From: SLLW01 sp964388615
Lineage (GTDB): Bacteria > Bacteroidota > Rhodothermia > Balneolales > Natronogracilivirgulaceae
Reading direction: 5' to 3'
Assembly: GCA_964388615.1 (NCBI GenBank)
Contig: CAYMBG010000051.1
Location: forward strand, 1 to 19,205
Length of the DNA stretch: 19,205 nt
Position 1 is the stretch's first letter. Every line of letters starts with the position of its first letter. Under the pieces are notes generated by a model. The model did not search any database. It saw only the letters and a list, made by a program, of their open reading frames with translations, and was not told the DNA's origin. Both the position numbers and the translations under genes were made by a program. Below, one piece after another: positions 1 through 8,300 of the stretch.

Positions 1-431
1 TAATCCAGGCCAAAATTGAATTCGTGGTTACCCAGCACTATGGCATCATACTCCAAATCGTCCACCACTTGAAGAAAAGGATAATGCCGATTCTGTGGAT
101 CATGTTGGGCAAAATATTCGGCAAACGGATTACCCTGCAGCCAGTCACCGGAGTCCAGGAGCAGATGATTGGGGTACAGGGATCGAATCGAATCAATCAG
201 TGTAGCAGCCTTGGAAAACGCATAACGAGGTTGAGGTTGATCACGATAATAATCCCATGCGCGCACCCGGCCATGAACATCGGCTGTCGCCATGACTTTA
301 AGAGTCAATGTGTCGGAAACCCCGACCCCGCTCGAATGCGAAACCTCGGTATCTGATCCCGTACGGTCGCAGTGTACGAAGAACATGGCCACCATCAGCA
401 CCACCGCCCCTGTTTTCAAGTTCACCATCAT
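1..431 (-). CDS. 5'-nucleotidase / 2',3'-cyclic phosphodiesterase family protein (N-terminal part, cut by window edge)
   Basis: This is the first 143 residues of an exported metallophosphoesterase of the UshA/CpdB family, which hydrolyses nucleotides outside the cytoplasm. Reading the minus strand gives a hydrophobic leader (residues 5-19) ending in FVHC, a poor lipobox because of His at -1. Then come the family's metal motifs: ATADVHGR (Asp51, His53), LLLDSGDWLQGNPF (about 90-103, Asp96) and VLGNHEFNFGLD (132-143, Asn135, His136). The C-terminal part, including any substrate-binding domain, lies beyond position 1, so the exact substrate cannot be told. The start is one of two consecutive ATGs (431 or 428). 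The first is separated from the glgC stop codon by a single G, so the gene is very likely translated by coupling to glgC. Whether the leader is a lipoprotein signal or an ordinary signal peptide is open. Confidence 0.88.
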   Translation of the reverse strand, partial: MMVNLKTGAVVLMVAMFFVHCDRTGSDTEVSHSSGVGVSDTLTLKVMATADVHGRVRAWDYYRDQPQPRYAFSKAATLIDSIRSLYPNHLLLDSGDWLQGNPFAEYFAQHDPQNRHYPFLQVVDDLEYDAIVLGNHEFNFGLD

Positions 432-432
432 C

Positions 433-1710
433 TCAAATCACCGTTCCATCATCAATGATACCCCCTTTCTCGACAACCACTATTCCATCAACAATGGAAT
501 AATTATCATATACTACATTCTTGTGCTGATCCCCTCCGATTATTCTGACATTGTTTCCAATGCGCGCATTTTTATCAACAATCGCCTTTTCAATATGACA
601 ATCCGAACCGATTCCGGGCGCAGGACTTCCATCCGTACACATACGATCGAGCTCTTCCAGGGTCGCATAGTAGTCATTTCCCATTATTATCGCGTCTTTG
701 ATCGTTGTTCCTCTTCCCACTCGCGAGCGGATTCCGATCACAGAGCGATCAATACGAGCTGCTTCCACAACACAACCCTCACCCATGAGGGTTGATTCCA
801 TAGTAGTTCCGAACACCTTGCTGGGCGGAAGCAATCGGGGCCGGGTGAAAATTCTTTTACCCTCGGCATAAAGGTCAAACTGAGGAAGGGGGTCGGCAAG
901 CTCAAGGTTGGCTTCGTAAAACGAGCGGATGGTACCGATGTCAGTCCAGTAGCCATTATATTCATAGCTTGCCACGGTCATCTCGGAGCCAATAGCTTTG
1001 GGAATAATCTCTTTGCCGAAATCTACCGCTTCCGGATTGTCCTCAATGAGTTGCCGAAGCACACTCAGATCGAAATTATAGATCCCCATTGAGGCCAGGT
1101 ACTCTTTGCCTTCTGCTCTAAGCTCTTCGGAAACATTTGATTTCCAGTTTTCGAGCTCTTCATATGATGGTTTTTCAATGAAATCGGTTATCAGGCCGTT
1201 TTCGTCAGTCTTCATAATACCAAAGCTGGTGGCATCCTCTGCGGTAACCGGAATGGTAGCTATAGTAATACTGGCAGATGCATCGTTATGAGCCTGCATC
1301 ATATTCCGGTAATCCATCTGATAAAGCTGGTCGCCGGATAAGATCAATACGTATTTTGCATCCTGATTCTGCAGATAACGAAACGTTTGTCTCACCGCAT
1401 CCGCGGTACCCTGGAACCAATTTTGAGAACTGGGTGTCTGTTCGGCAGCAAGTATATCCACAAAACCACTCGAAAAAGCATCAAAACTGTAGGTGTTTTT
1501 GATATGTTGGTTCAAGGAGACCGAGTTGAACTGGGTCAGAACAAAAATTCTTCTTATCTTGGAATGGAGGCAATTTGAGATTGGAATATCGACAAGGCGA
1601 TACTTCCCGCCTACCGGCACGGCAGGTTTTGACCTTCCTTTTGTAAGAGGATTCAGCCGGGTACCGGCGCCACCGCCCAAAATGACAGCTAATGTATTAT
1701 CTTTCATCAT
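433..1710 (-). CDS. glgC: Glucose-1-phosphate adenylyltransferase (ADP-glucose pyrophosphorylase)
   Basis: GlgC makes ADP-glucose and pyrophosphate from ATP and glucose-1-phosphate, the committed step of bacterial glycogen synthesis in the cytoplasm. The 425-residue product has the usual family length. The nucleotidyltransferase domain shows GGGAGTRL (12-19), LSGDQLYQMDY (124-134, with the metal-binding Asp127), the sugar-phosphate region EYLASMGIYNF (203-213), FIEKP (177-181) and YWTDIGT (254-260). Residues from about 300 to the end form a left-handed beta-helix rich in Val/Ile/Gly turns (for example IEKAIVDKNARIGNNVRIIG). Two adjacent ATGs at 1710 and 1707 are possible starts; the second lies 8 nt from a strong ribosome binding site. 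The gene follows glgA by 2 nt and precedes the nucleotidase by 1 nt, so all three are probably one transcript. Allosteric control by sugar phosphates is known for the family and not readable here. Confidence 0.97.
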   Translation of the reverse strand: MMKDNTLAVILGGGAGTRLNPLTKGRSKPAVPVGGKYRLVDIPISNCLHSKIRRIFVLTQFNSVSLNQHIKNTYSFDAFSSGFVDILAAEQTPSSQNWFQGTADAVRQTFRYLQNQDAKYVLILSGDQLYQMDYRNMMQAHNDASASITIATIPVTAEDATSFGIMKTDENGLITDFIEKPSYEELENWKSNVSEELRAEGKEYLASMGIYNFDLSVLRQLIEDNPEAVDFGKEIIPKAIGSEMTVASYEYNGYWTDIGTIRSFYEANLELADPLPQFDLYAEGKRIFTRPRLLPPSKVFGTTMESTLMGEGCVVEAARIDRSVIGIRSRVGRGTTIKDAIIMGNDYYATLEELDRMCTDGSPAPGIGSDCHIEKAIVDKNARIGNNVRIIGGDQHKNVVYDNYSIVDGIVVVEKGGIIDDGTVI

Positions 1711-1712
1711 AA

Positions 1713-3152
1713 TTACTCCTCCATTAATCGTTGGTACATTTGTACATATTGTTTGGCTGAATTATGCCACGAAAAATCTTTGCCGAAAGCACGTTTTTGC
1801 AGATCGATTTGAAGTTTCGGATCCGAGTAGAGAGTATTGGCACGCTTTAATCCGTTGAACGAGTCATCCAGATCAAAATTTTCAAAGAGTATACCATAAC
1901 CGTCAGCCTGGGAAAAATCAATGATCGTATCTTTTAAACCGCCAATACTTCTGGCAATCGGCAAGGTGCCATATCTCATGGCATACATTTGATTTAATCC
2001 GCACGGTTCTACCCGCGAGGGCATAAGCAGAAAATCACCACCGGCGTACATCCGGTGTGCAAGCTCTTCATTGTAATTCAGCGAAGCATCAAAGAAGTCA
2101 ACATACTGGTTCTTCAGCTCTTCAAACCTTTTATGCAAATAAGGGTCTCCCGTTCCAAGGACCAGGAAGCTTCCTTTGAGACCCGATTCCAGGTATTGAG
2201 TAAACAAGTCGGGAAGCAGATCCGCCCCTTTTTCCGCAGCCAGTCTCCCGATGAAAACGAACAATGGGAGATCAGGATTCAAGTTGAAGAAGTTGCAAAG
2301 CCATTTTTTGTTTTCCAGCTTTCCCTCTGCTAATGTATGCTCATCATAATTTTTCACGATCAGGGGATCGGTGGATGGATCCCATACTTCGGTATCTATT
2401 CCGTTTATGATGCCAACTGATTTTTCCCGTTCGTTGGCAAGTAATGACTCCAATCCTTTGCTTGCATGCTGTAGTTCCTCCAGGTAGGATTGTGAAACCG
2501 TTGTAATCTGCCAGGCTGTCCGAAGGCCCGCCGACAAGGCATTAAGCTGTCCATTCCAGTAAAGGAAACCTTCGCGCTCGGACTCAAACACAGGCAGTAA
2601 TTCTTTTTTTTCTGGTTCATACCAGCCCTGATAATGCCCATTGTGAATGGTCAGCACGGTAGGTATGTGCATGAACTCATGAAAAGCCGGTGAGCTGGTC
2701 ATCAGAAACGGTATCAGTGCCGTATGATGATCATGGCAATGCACCAGGTCCGGCTTCTGGCTGAAGGACTTAAGCCAATCAAGTACCGCTATTTGGAATG
2801 TCAAAAAGCGCTCAAATTCATCCCAGTAAGCAAAATCACTATTGGGATCGATATAAATACCGGGACGGTCCAGCCTGCCCGGTATATCAACCAGGAAAAG
2901 AGGAAATCCCAGAATATCCCCTTGTTCTCTCATAATCCGATACCCAAACCGCTCATCGCCCATCCATGCATACCCCTCATGCACCTCTACAAGTTGATGG
3001 TTTTGTATCCAGGGAATATCAAAATGAGGCAAAACAACCGACGAGTCCACATCATATTGTTGCAGATATTTGGGTAATGCACCAACGACATCACCGAGTC
3101 CACCGGCCTTGGCAACCGGATAACACTCAAAACTTACTTGAATTACATGCAT
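1713..3152 (-). CDS. glgA: Glycogen synthase, ADP-glucose type (GT5)
   Basis: GlgA transfers glucose from ADP-glucose to the growing alpha-1,4-glucan chain, using the product of the next gene, glgC. The 479-residue length matches bacterial GlgA (about 477). The N-terminal ADP-glucose loop is AKAGGLGDVVGALP (14-27), the KxGGLGDV signature with Lys15. Other family motifs are HCHDHHTAL (138-146), NGIDTEVWDP (250-259), GRLAAEKG (302-309) and the GT-B C-terminal site RVEPCGL (380-386, catalytic-region Glu382) followed by GGLKDTI (404-410). An AGAGG-like stretch (AGAGGAT on the coding strand, about 3159-3165) precedes the ATG at 3152. This is the first gene of the glgA-glgC-nucleotidase unit. No branching enzyme, phosphorylase or debranching gene is in the window. 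The gene is divergent from the ABC transporter, with an 18-bp palindrome between them. Confidence 0.97.
   Translation of the reverse strand: MHVIQVSFECYPVAKAGGLGDVVGALPKYLQQYDVDSSVVLPHFDIPWIQNHQLVEVHEGYAWMGDERFGYRIMREQGDILGFPLFLVDIPGRLDRPGIYIDPNSDFAYWDEFERFLTFQIAVLDWLKSFSQKPDLVHCHDHHTALIPFLMTSSPAFHEFMHIPTVLTIHNGHYQGWYEPEKKELLPVFESEREGFLYWNGQLNALSAGLRTAWQITTVSQSYLEELQHASKGLESLLANEREKSVGIINGIDTEVWDPSTDPLIVKNYDEHTLAEGKLENKKWLCNFFNLNPDLPLFVFIGRLAAEKGADLLPDLFTQYLESGLKGSFLVLGTGDPYLHKRFEELKNQYVDFFDASLNYNEELAHRMYAGGDFLLMPSRVEPCGLNQMYAMRYGTLPIARSIGGLKDTIIDFSQADGYGILFENFDLDDSFNGLKRANTLYSDPKLQIDLQKRAFGKDFSWHNSAKQYVQMYQRLMEE
1716..1722 (-). promoter_or_regulatory. Strong Shine-Dalgarno of glgC inside the end of glgA
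   Basis: The coding strand reads GGAGGAG, then TAATT, then ATGATG. GGAGGAG is also the last two Glu codons of glgA, immediately before its TAA. It is 5 nt from the first ATG and 8 nt from the second. Most other starts in this window have no recognisable Shine-Dalgarno, so this one stands out and suggests that glgC is translated efficiently from the glgA transcript. Confidence 0.8.
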
Positions 3153-3282
3153 TTGAAACTATCCTCTAAGGGCTACGTACACTTTTGCTTTTGCTCTTTT
3201 TTTACAGCTGTAACATAAGGCTACAAGCCTGCAAAAACCACGTTGATAAGAAAAATTTATAAATAAATAATGATTTCATGAT

Positions 3283-3300
3283 TATACCGGTACCGGTATA
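3283..3300. promoter_or_regulatory. Perfect 18-bp palindrome between glgA and the ABC transporter, likely operator
   Basis: TATACCGGTACCGGTATA is identical to its own reverse complement. It lies in the 197-bp gap between the divergent glgA and ABC ATPase genes, 131 bp upstream of the glgA ATG and 50 bp upstream of the ATPase ATG. On the plus strand it abuts TTGACC (3301-3306), which could be a -35-like box for the ABC operon, so a bound dimeric regulator could act there. The regulator is unknown. A smaller dyad, AGGCT-ACA-AGCCT (3218-3230), lies closer to glgA. The rest of the gap is AT-rich with no further recognised element. Confidence 0.55.
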
Positions 3301-3349
3301 TTGACCGAAATCAACATTTTAACACATAAACCCCAAAAACTTTCTTTTC

Positions 3350-4276
3350 ATGCAAGAGACCATAGTAGAATTTGAAAACGTCTCAAAAAAATTCGGCGAT
3401 CAATATGCTGTTAAGGATGTCTCGTTTACCGTTAACCAGGGTCGTATTTTCGGCCTTTTGGGTCCAAACGGTGCAGGAAAAACAACCAGTATCCGAATGC
3501 TCACCCACATTCTGATACCCGATTCCGGCATCATCCGTCTGTATGGCAAAAAAGTAGGGTCCGACACGCAGCGTTTGCTTGGCTATCTCCCGGAAGAGCG
3601 CGGGTTATACAAAAAAATGAAAGTGGGTGAACAGCTCATTTATCTATGCCGATTACGTGGCCTGTCCGCTTCATCGGCCCGTGAAAAAGTACGCTACTGG
3701 CTGGATCGTTTTGATGCCTCAGGCTGGATTGATAAAGAGATAGGCGAACTTTCCAAAGGGATGCAACAAAAAATTCAATTTGTCGCCACTATTGCTCATG
3801 ATCCCAAATGTTTGATTTTTGACGAACCATTCAGCGGCCTGGATCCCATTAACAGCGAAATTCTCAAAGAGGTTATCTTAGAGCTCCGAAAGGCCGGAAA
3901 AACCATCTTTTTTGCTACACATCGCATGGAGCAGGTGGAGCAACTTTGTGACGATATTGCACTCTTCAACCATGGTAAACTGATACTTAATGGCAAGCTC
4001 TCCGATATCCGTGCCTCTTATGGAAATAACAGCATTCGCATGCAATTCAGTGGCGACAACTCATTTTTGGACAACCTAAAAAATGTCCGGATCAATAACC
4101 GATCTGTAAACTATGCCGAACTTCGTATGCTGGAAGGAGCCGACGATCAGCATATCCTTGGAGAAGCACTAAAACATGCTCGTGTCGAAGCATTTGAGCT
4201 TATCGAGCCGGGGCTGCAGGAAATATTTATTGATTCCGTATCTCGAGAAAACACCCAGGAACCTCAAATAGATTAG
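3350..4276 (+). CDS. ABC-2 type transporter ATP-binding protein (NatA-like)
   Basis: This is the ATPase of a two-gene ABC exporter, pairing with the permease that starts 3 nt after its stop. All nucleotide-binding motifs are intact in the 308-residue protein: Walker A GPNGAGKTT (38-46), signature LSKGMQQK (134-141), Walker B CLIFDEP with the catalytic Glu (154-160), D-loop SGLDP (162-166) and switch His191 in ATHRME. The motif layout and the C-terminal extension (about 215-308) fit the NatA/DrrA class, whose members move sodium, drugs or lipids. The substrate cannot be assigned from sequence. The ATG is preceded by an A/T-rich stretch without a clear Shine-Dalgarno. The gene is divergent from the glycogen operon, but no functional tie is evident. 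Confidence 0.93.
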   Translation: MQETIVEFENVSKKFGDQYAVKDVSFTVNQGRIFGLLGPNGAGKTTSIRMLTHILIPDSGIIRLYGKKVGSDTQRLLGYLPEERGLYKKMKVGEQLIYLCRLRGLSASSAREKVRYWLDRFDASGWIDKEIGELSKGMQQKIQFVATIAHDPKCLIFDEPFSGLDPINSEILKEVILELRKAGKTIFFATHRMEQVEQLCDDIALFNHGKLILNGKLSDIRASYGNNSIRMQFSGDNSFLDNLKNVRINNRSVNYAELRMLEGADDQHILGEALKHARVEAFELIEPGLQEIFIDSVSRENTQEPQID

Positions 4277-4279
4277 ATC

Positions 4280-5554
4280 ATGTTCGACTACGAAAAACTA
4301 TTACTGATTATCCAAAGGGAATATCTGGTCAGACTTAAAAGCAAAGTCTTTATCGTGACAACTATTCTCGCGCCCTTGGTAATGATTTTGATACTGGTGC
4401 TGCCGACTATGGTGATGGTTTTGTCTGGCGAGACGGAGAGGCAATACCCGGTCTATGACGAAACTGGTGTTATCGCACAGGAACTGGTCGGATCAGACTC
4501 CCTGTTTTACACGACAACCCATAAAGAACCTGACCAGCTACGCGAAGAACTTCAAGCGGGTACTATTCAGGGCTATATCCTTATCCCTCATGAGGTGATC
4601 GACAGTCAAGGGGAACCTTCTTTTTATCATGACGGCAGCGCAGGCATGACAGCCACTTCCCGCATCCGGTCCGATATCCGTCAGGAAATCCGGCATCTCA
4701 GACTGAACCAATTGCAAGCCTCCGATGAGTTACTCGCTGTGCTTGATGAGAGAATCGCCATCAACAACTACACCATTTCGGAAACAGGTGAGGAAGAGGC
4801 GGATTCCGGCGCATCCGCCTTCATCGGTTTTATCATGGGCTTTATTATTTACGGCGCAATGTTCGGTTATGGTGCTGTGATCATGAGAAGCGTCATGGAA
4901 GAAAAAACATCGAGGGTCGTGGAAGTTATCGCCTCCTCTGTTCGCCCGTTTGATCTTCTGATGGGCAAAGTTACCGGTGTGGCACTATTGGGACTGACCC
5001 AGTTTATCATATGGGCTGTGGCGGGAGCAACCTTGCTGGCGGTAGCCGCGCCGGTTATCAGCTTGTTTGCCAGCTCACCGGCAGAGTCGGCCGACGTTGC
5101 TGCAGAAGCCGCTGCTATCAGTCTGCCCACCATCGGACCCATGGTCTGGATCGGCTTTGTTTTGTTTTTCCTGCTGGGTTTCCTGATATACAGCTCCCTT
5201 TTTGCTGCCGTGGGATCTGCCATAGAGCAAGAATCGGATAGTCAACAACTTCAAATGCCCATTATCATGTTGATTATCATTCCTTTGCTTTTTTTGGTGT
5301 CCGTTTCCGACAATCCCAACTCGAATATGTCCATTGTTTTGTCGATGATTCCCTTTTTTGCGCCCATATTAATGCCCGTGCGCATGTCCGTTGTATCAGT
5401 TCCTTTCTGGCAGTTTGGCGGAACCATTTTATTAATGATTCTGACATTTATACTACTTATATGGCTCTCTGCACGAATCTATCGTATCGGTATTTTGATG
5501 TATGGCAAAAAGGCTACGCTGGGTGAGCTTTGGAGATGGATGCGGCAGACCTGA
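4280..5554 (+). CDS. ABC-2 type transporter permease (NatB-like)
   Basis: This is the membrane partner of the preceding ATPase, 424 residues, of the ABC2_membrane_3/NatB type. It has an N-terminal membrane span (about 22-48), then a large extracytoplasmic domain (about 50-175). A bundle of about five spans from 180 onward follows, beginning with FIGFIMGFIIYGAMFGYG. The cytoplasmic coupling loop MEEKTSRVVEVIASSV after that span is highly typical of NatB-like permeases. An Ala-rich extracytoplasmic insert (AESADVAAEAAAIS) sits near residues 270-283. The gene ends in a basic tail (LWRWMRQT). It is certainly part of the same operon as the ATPase. The exported substrate is unknown. Confidence 0.92.
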   Translation: MFDYEKLLLIIQREYLVRLKSKVFIVTTILAPLVMILILVLPTMVMVLSGETERQYPVYDETGVIAQELVGSDSLFYTTTHKEPDQLREELQAGTIQGYILIPHEVIDSQGEPSFYHDGSAGMTATSRIRSDIRQEIRHLRLNQLQASDELLAVLDERIAINNYTISETGEEEADSGASAFIGFIMGFIIYGAMFGYGAVIMRSVMEEKTSRVVEVIASSVRPFDLLMGKVTGVALLGLTQFIIWAVAGATLLAVAAPVISLFASSPAESADVAAEAAAISLPTIGPMVWIGFVLFFLLGFLIYSSLFAAVGSAIEQESDSQQLQMPIIMLIIIPLLFLVSVSDNPNSNMSIVLSMIPFFAPILMPVRMSVVSVPFWQFGGTILLMILTFILLIWLSARIYRIGILMYGKKATLGELWRWMRQT

Positions 5555-5608
5555 AACCGGGAATTGCAGTTCCATTTCCATTCAGCATCTGCTCAAAGTG
5601 TACAAAAT

Positions 5609-5627
5609 CCGGGCCGGGTCAGGCCGG
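5609..5627. terminator. GC-rich hairpin between converging genes, possible terminator
   Basis: CCGGGCC, a six-base loop, then GGCCGG form a 6-bp stem with one bulged G. The hairpin lies between the permease stop (5554) and the stop of the small minus-strand gene (5648). On the minus strand the stem is followed by ATTTTG, a weak U-tract. On the plus strand no T-run follows. It would fit best as a terminator for the hisN - M1-like - small-gene unit. The evidence is only moderate. Confidence 0.35.
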
Positions 5628-5647
5628 TAAAGTTATCTGGATGGGAT

Positions 5648-5911
5648 TCAGTTCAAACTAATGGGGCTGCAGAATGCAATATTCGCAAGTTCATATCCGG
5701 ATTGCTGCATGATACGTTTTTTGGCTATTTCATTGGTGGTGTGATGCAGATACATAAACATAACACCGTCGCGGTTGAACCCACTATCAATAAGATTGTT
5801 CAATGTTGAGCGAAATTTTCGATAATCATGGTCATTTAACACATCATTGACCCATGCATCTATAATGTCATCGCGTTTTGACTTTGGCGGTAATTTTATG
5901 ATGTAATTCAT
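5648..5911 (-). CDS. Small hypothetical protein (87 aa)
   Basis: I do not recognise this 87-residue protein. It lies 18 bp after the M1-like gene on the same strand, in position to be the last gene of that unit. Codons look normal for the neighbourhood, and the composition is that of a soluble, cytoplasmic protein: charged N-terminal half (KSKRDDIIDAW, NDHDYRKF), no signal peptide and no membrane span. The second half has LHHTTNEIAKKRIMQQSGY, which loosely recalls the H-x-T ... A ... I ... G pattern at the start of ADP-ribosyltransferase-fold domains, but the protein ends soon after, so any such domain would be incomplete. AAAGGA sits only one base before the ATG, an awkward ribosome binding site. 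The opposite-strand reading frame here looks like a shadow. Confidence 0.5.
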   Translation of the reverse strand: MNYIIKLPPKSKRDDIIDAWVNDVLNDHDYRKFRSTLNNLIDSGFNRDGVMFMYLHHTTNEIAKKRIMQQSGYELANIAFCSPISLN

Positions 5912-5929
5912 GTCCTTTAGGCAACAATT

Positions 5930-8266
5930 TTATTCTGAGTCAGCTAGCTCCTGAACTCGTTTCAATATACGAATATCATATTCCTGTGACATCCTCGATT
6001 CCAAAAAAGTGATACGTTCACTCTGGTCATAATTAGATAGCGAAAACAGGGTCAGAAAACGAATCCTCGGATCGGGATCGTCATAACACCTATCCAAAAA
6101 TTCCGTTTCCCAGTCTATGCCGGTGTCGTTTTGTCGCAGCAATCGATAAACTTCCCATCGCAATTCAAATGGAAACAATTCGTAAAGATAGATTAAAGTA
6201 GCGTCTACCGTTTCTTCCGTTATCGGCACATTGAAGAGTTCCATAAGCAATGTTTTCGTAAACAATAGATCCTGCCGGTCCTCTCTGATAAATTGAAGTG
6301 CAAAGTCGCGAAAACGCCCTTCTTCTATCAGGTGCCGATAAGTAGTAATCGCATCGTTGACAAACCCGATGTCGTCAGATACCTGGATAACAGACAATAC
6401 CTCCTCTTCAACACGGCTGACATCGCTATAAGCCCTTAAAGCCTTTATGGAAACATTGCGAACCTCTTCATATTCACTCGACAAACCCTCCAGGAACAAA
6501 CGGTCCGTTCCACTCGCACCAGCTGTTATGGATGCCATGAGATCATACAACGCACCCAACACCTTCGGACTCTCTTCTCTTTGGATCATATCCTGAACCG
6601 CCAGCTGCAGGTCAGGATCATCCGCATGTTCTTTTAGTGCGAGTGCGGCTCTTTGACGCTGCTCCGGCTCCTCAGATGTTCTCAATTGATAAAACAGTAA
6701 GGAGAAAGGTTTATCCACTTCAAAGGCGACATTTTCATCTACCGACTCTTCTAATCGCAAATCCTGGATTCGCCCACCCGGTGTAATTTCGATACGATCC
6801 CCGTGTCCATGAAAGGAGTACTCCTCGTGTTGCAAACTGCCTTCGCGGGTCCATTTTACCATAACAGGAAATTCTTGATCTGCGATATCACCAAGTGGCT
6901 CAAAGGTTAATGCATAACGATCAGAACCGCTTACTTCACTAACCTCCACCCGGTATCTGAAAACCGGTTCCGGGTCAGGCTTTTGGAACTCGGGCGCTTC
7001 AAAGTACAAACCGGTGTCATCATATAAAAAACGGGAGAAATCCTCCTCGCTGTAAATCCCGCTTTGTCCTGCAAAATCCCTGAAAGCCTCCGAAAAGGAG
7101 CGGGTGATAATACTTGCCTCTTGCTGCCTCTCGGACACCTTTTCTACATAATGCCGCGCCCATTGCCAATAGTCCATCCCTGCTTTTTGATATATGGTTT
7201 CGGGAACTTCAAATGCCTGATGCAATGGATCGTTCGACTCTTCCCAGGACCCATGCCCGGCTTGCTCTGCCACCAGTGCCTGAAGCAGGGCAGGATAATC
7301 ATACTGCTGCCACTGTTCCGGACGAACTGATACTCCAAACCATTGTGCTGCAATGGAACGCTCCAATTGAACCAGCATATCACCTAACGATTGATAAATA
7401 AAAACGGTCCCGGCTGCATATGGGCGGGTTTCCCATCTGTCATCCTCAAAAACGACAACCTGAATCGAAGGAACGGGAATCTCACTGCGCATTTGTCGTT
7501 CCAGATCCCGAATTTTTCGAACCATGAAGTCAAAAAGCTCCCTGCGCTCCTGATCAGATATTGCATCCGTTTCGTGGTAAATCCGCAGGTTTTTTATTCC
7601 GTAGAAAGCTTCCTCCATTTCAAAATCACCAACAGCAAACGACAACTCCGAGAGTGGCACCGGATTGTGATAGTTCCATGTAAATCGCTTTCCGGTTTCC
7701 AATGTCTCTTCTGACTCCAGCTCGCCGGGGGCGACAGCGGTCATACCATCCGGAACATCCATAACTATTTTTACCGGTGAAGAGACTCTCGGATGAATCG
7801 GGCCGGGCAGCCAATGTGCGACACTACCGGGTAAGTTGGAGGAAAAAATGGTTCCACTGTGTTTCAGATGAACACCGAATGACGGATGAGCATCATATTC
7901 CAGTGTAACGGACGTTGTTTGATCCTTTTCCAGAAAATCCTCAAATGTGACCCGAATAGAATCACCTTCTGTTTGATGGGATACCTGGTCGTGATTCGAG
8001 GAAAAACCGGTAATGGTTATTCCCGGGGCATACCACTGCAACTCTGAAACATACTCATGTTTCGGCGAAAAACGATAGGTCACACGTCCCTCTATAGCCG
8101 TATCATTCGATGAAAATATCAGGTGTGCATCCACCTCATCATAACGTACCTCCATAGGGGGACGCGTTTGGTAATCACCGTCCGGCGAGGCTATCAACGG
8201 GGATATAACGCCCATGAAAACGGATAAAAATCCGGCTGCTACGAGAGCCGTCATCTTGTCTTTCAT
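5930..8266 (-). CDS. M1-aminopeptidase-like protein without zinc-binding site, with C-terminal helical (HEAT-like) repeats
   Basis: The start is placed at the ATG at 8266. It gives a clear signal peptide (MKDKMTALVAAGFLSVFMGV, cleavage likely after SPLIA) and begins 34 bp after the hisN stop; the open frame extends to 8452 but only by overlapping hisN. The product is 778 residues. Residues about 35-210 form a beta-rich domain like the M1 N-terminal domain. The central part aligns by eye with the M1 catalytic core: YAAGTVFIY (283-291) sits where the GAMEN loop is expected, and RSIAAQWFG (303-311) matches the HExxHQWFG zinc helix. Both His and the catalytic Glu are replaced. The third ligand region (NEG in active enzymes) reads LLQALVAEQ. 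From about 525 to the end the protein is helical, with HEAT-like units. It is probably an exported pseudo-enzyme for binding rather than peptide cleavage. Its ligand is unknown. Confidence 0.82.
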   Translation of the reverse strand: MKDKMTALVAAGFLSVFMGVISPLIASPDGDYQTRPPMEVRYDEVDAHLIFSSNDTAIEGRVTYRFSPKHEYVSELQWYAPGITITGFSSNHDQVSHQTEGDSIRVTFEDFLEKDQTTSVTLEYDAHPSFGVHLKHSGTIFSSNLPGSVAHWLPGPIHPRVSSPVKIVMDVPDGMTAVAPGELESEETLETGKRFTWNYHNPVPLSELSFAVGDFEMEEAFYGIKNLRIYHETDAISDQERRELFDFMVRKIRDLERQMRSEIPVPSIQVVVFEDDRWETRPYAAGTVFIYQSLGDMLVQLERSIAAQWFGVSVRPEQWQQYDYPALLQALVAEQAGHGSWEESNDPLHQAFEVPETIYQKAGMDYWQWARHYVEKVSERQQEASIITRSFSEAFRDFAGQSGIYSEEDFSRFLYDDTGLYFEAPEFQKPDPEPVFRYRVEVSEVSGSDRYALTFEPLGDIADQEFPVMVKWTREGSLQHEEYSFHGHGDRIEITPGGRIQDLRLEESVDENVAFEVDKPFSLLFYQLRTSEEPEQRQRAALALKEHADDPDLQLAVQDMIQREESPKVLGALYDLMASITAGASGTDRLFLEGLSSEYEEVRNVSIKALRAYSDVSRVEEEVLSVIQVSDDIGFVNDAITTYRHLIEEGRFRDFALQFIREDRQDLLFTKTLLMELFNVPITEETVDATLIYLYELFPFELRWEVYRLLRQNDTGIDWETEFLDRCYDDPDPRIRFLTLFSLSNYDQSERITFLESRMSQEYDIRILKRVQELADSE

Positions 8267-8300
8267 TTTTCTATCATTTATTGAAATATTCAGCACGGAT

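Noticed and set aside
5564..5809. Plus-strand open frame of 81 residues after the ABC permease
   Set aside because: It overlaps the better-looking minus-strand small gene, and its composition is not protein-like.
7064..7401. Plus-strand open frames within the M1-like gene
   Set aside because: They are shadows of the minus-strand gene, with no recognisable motif or start signal.
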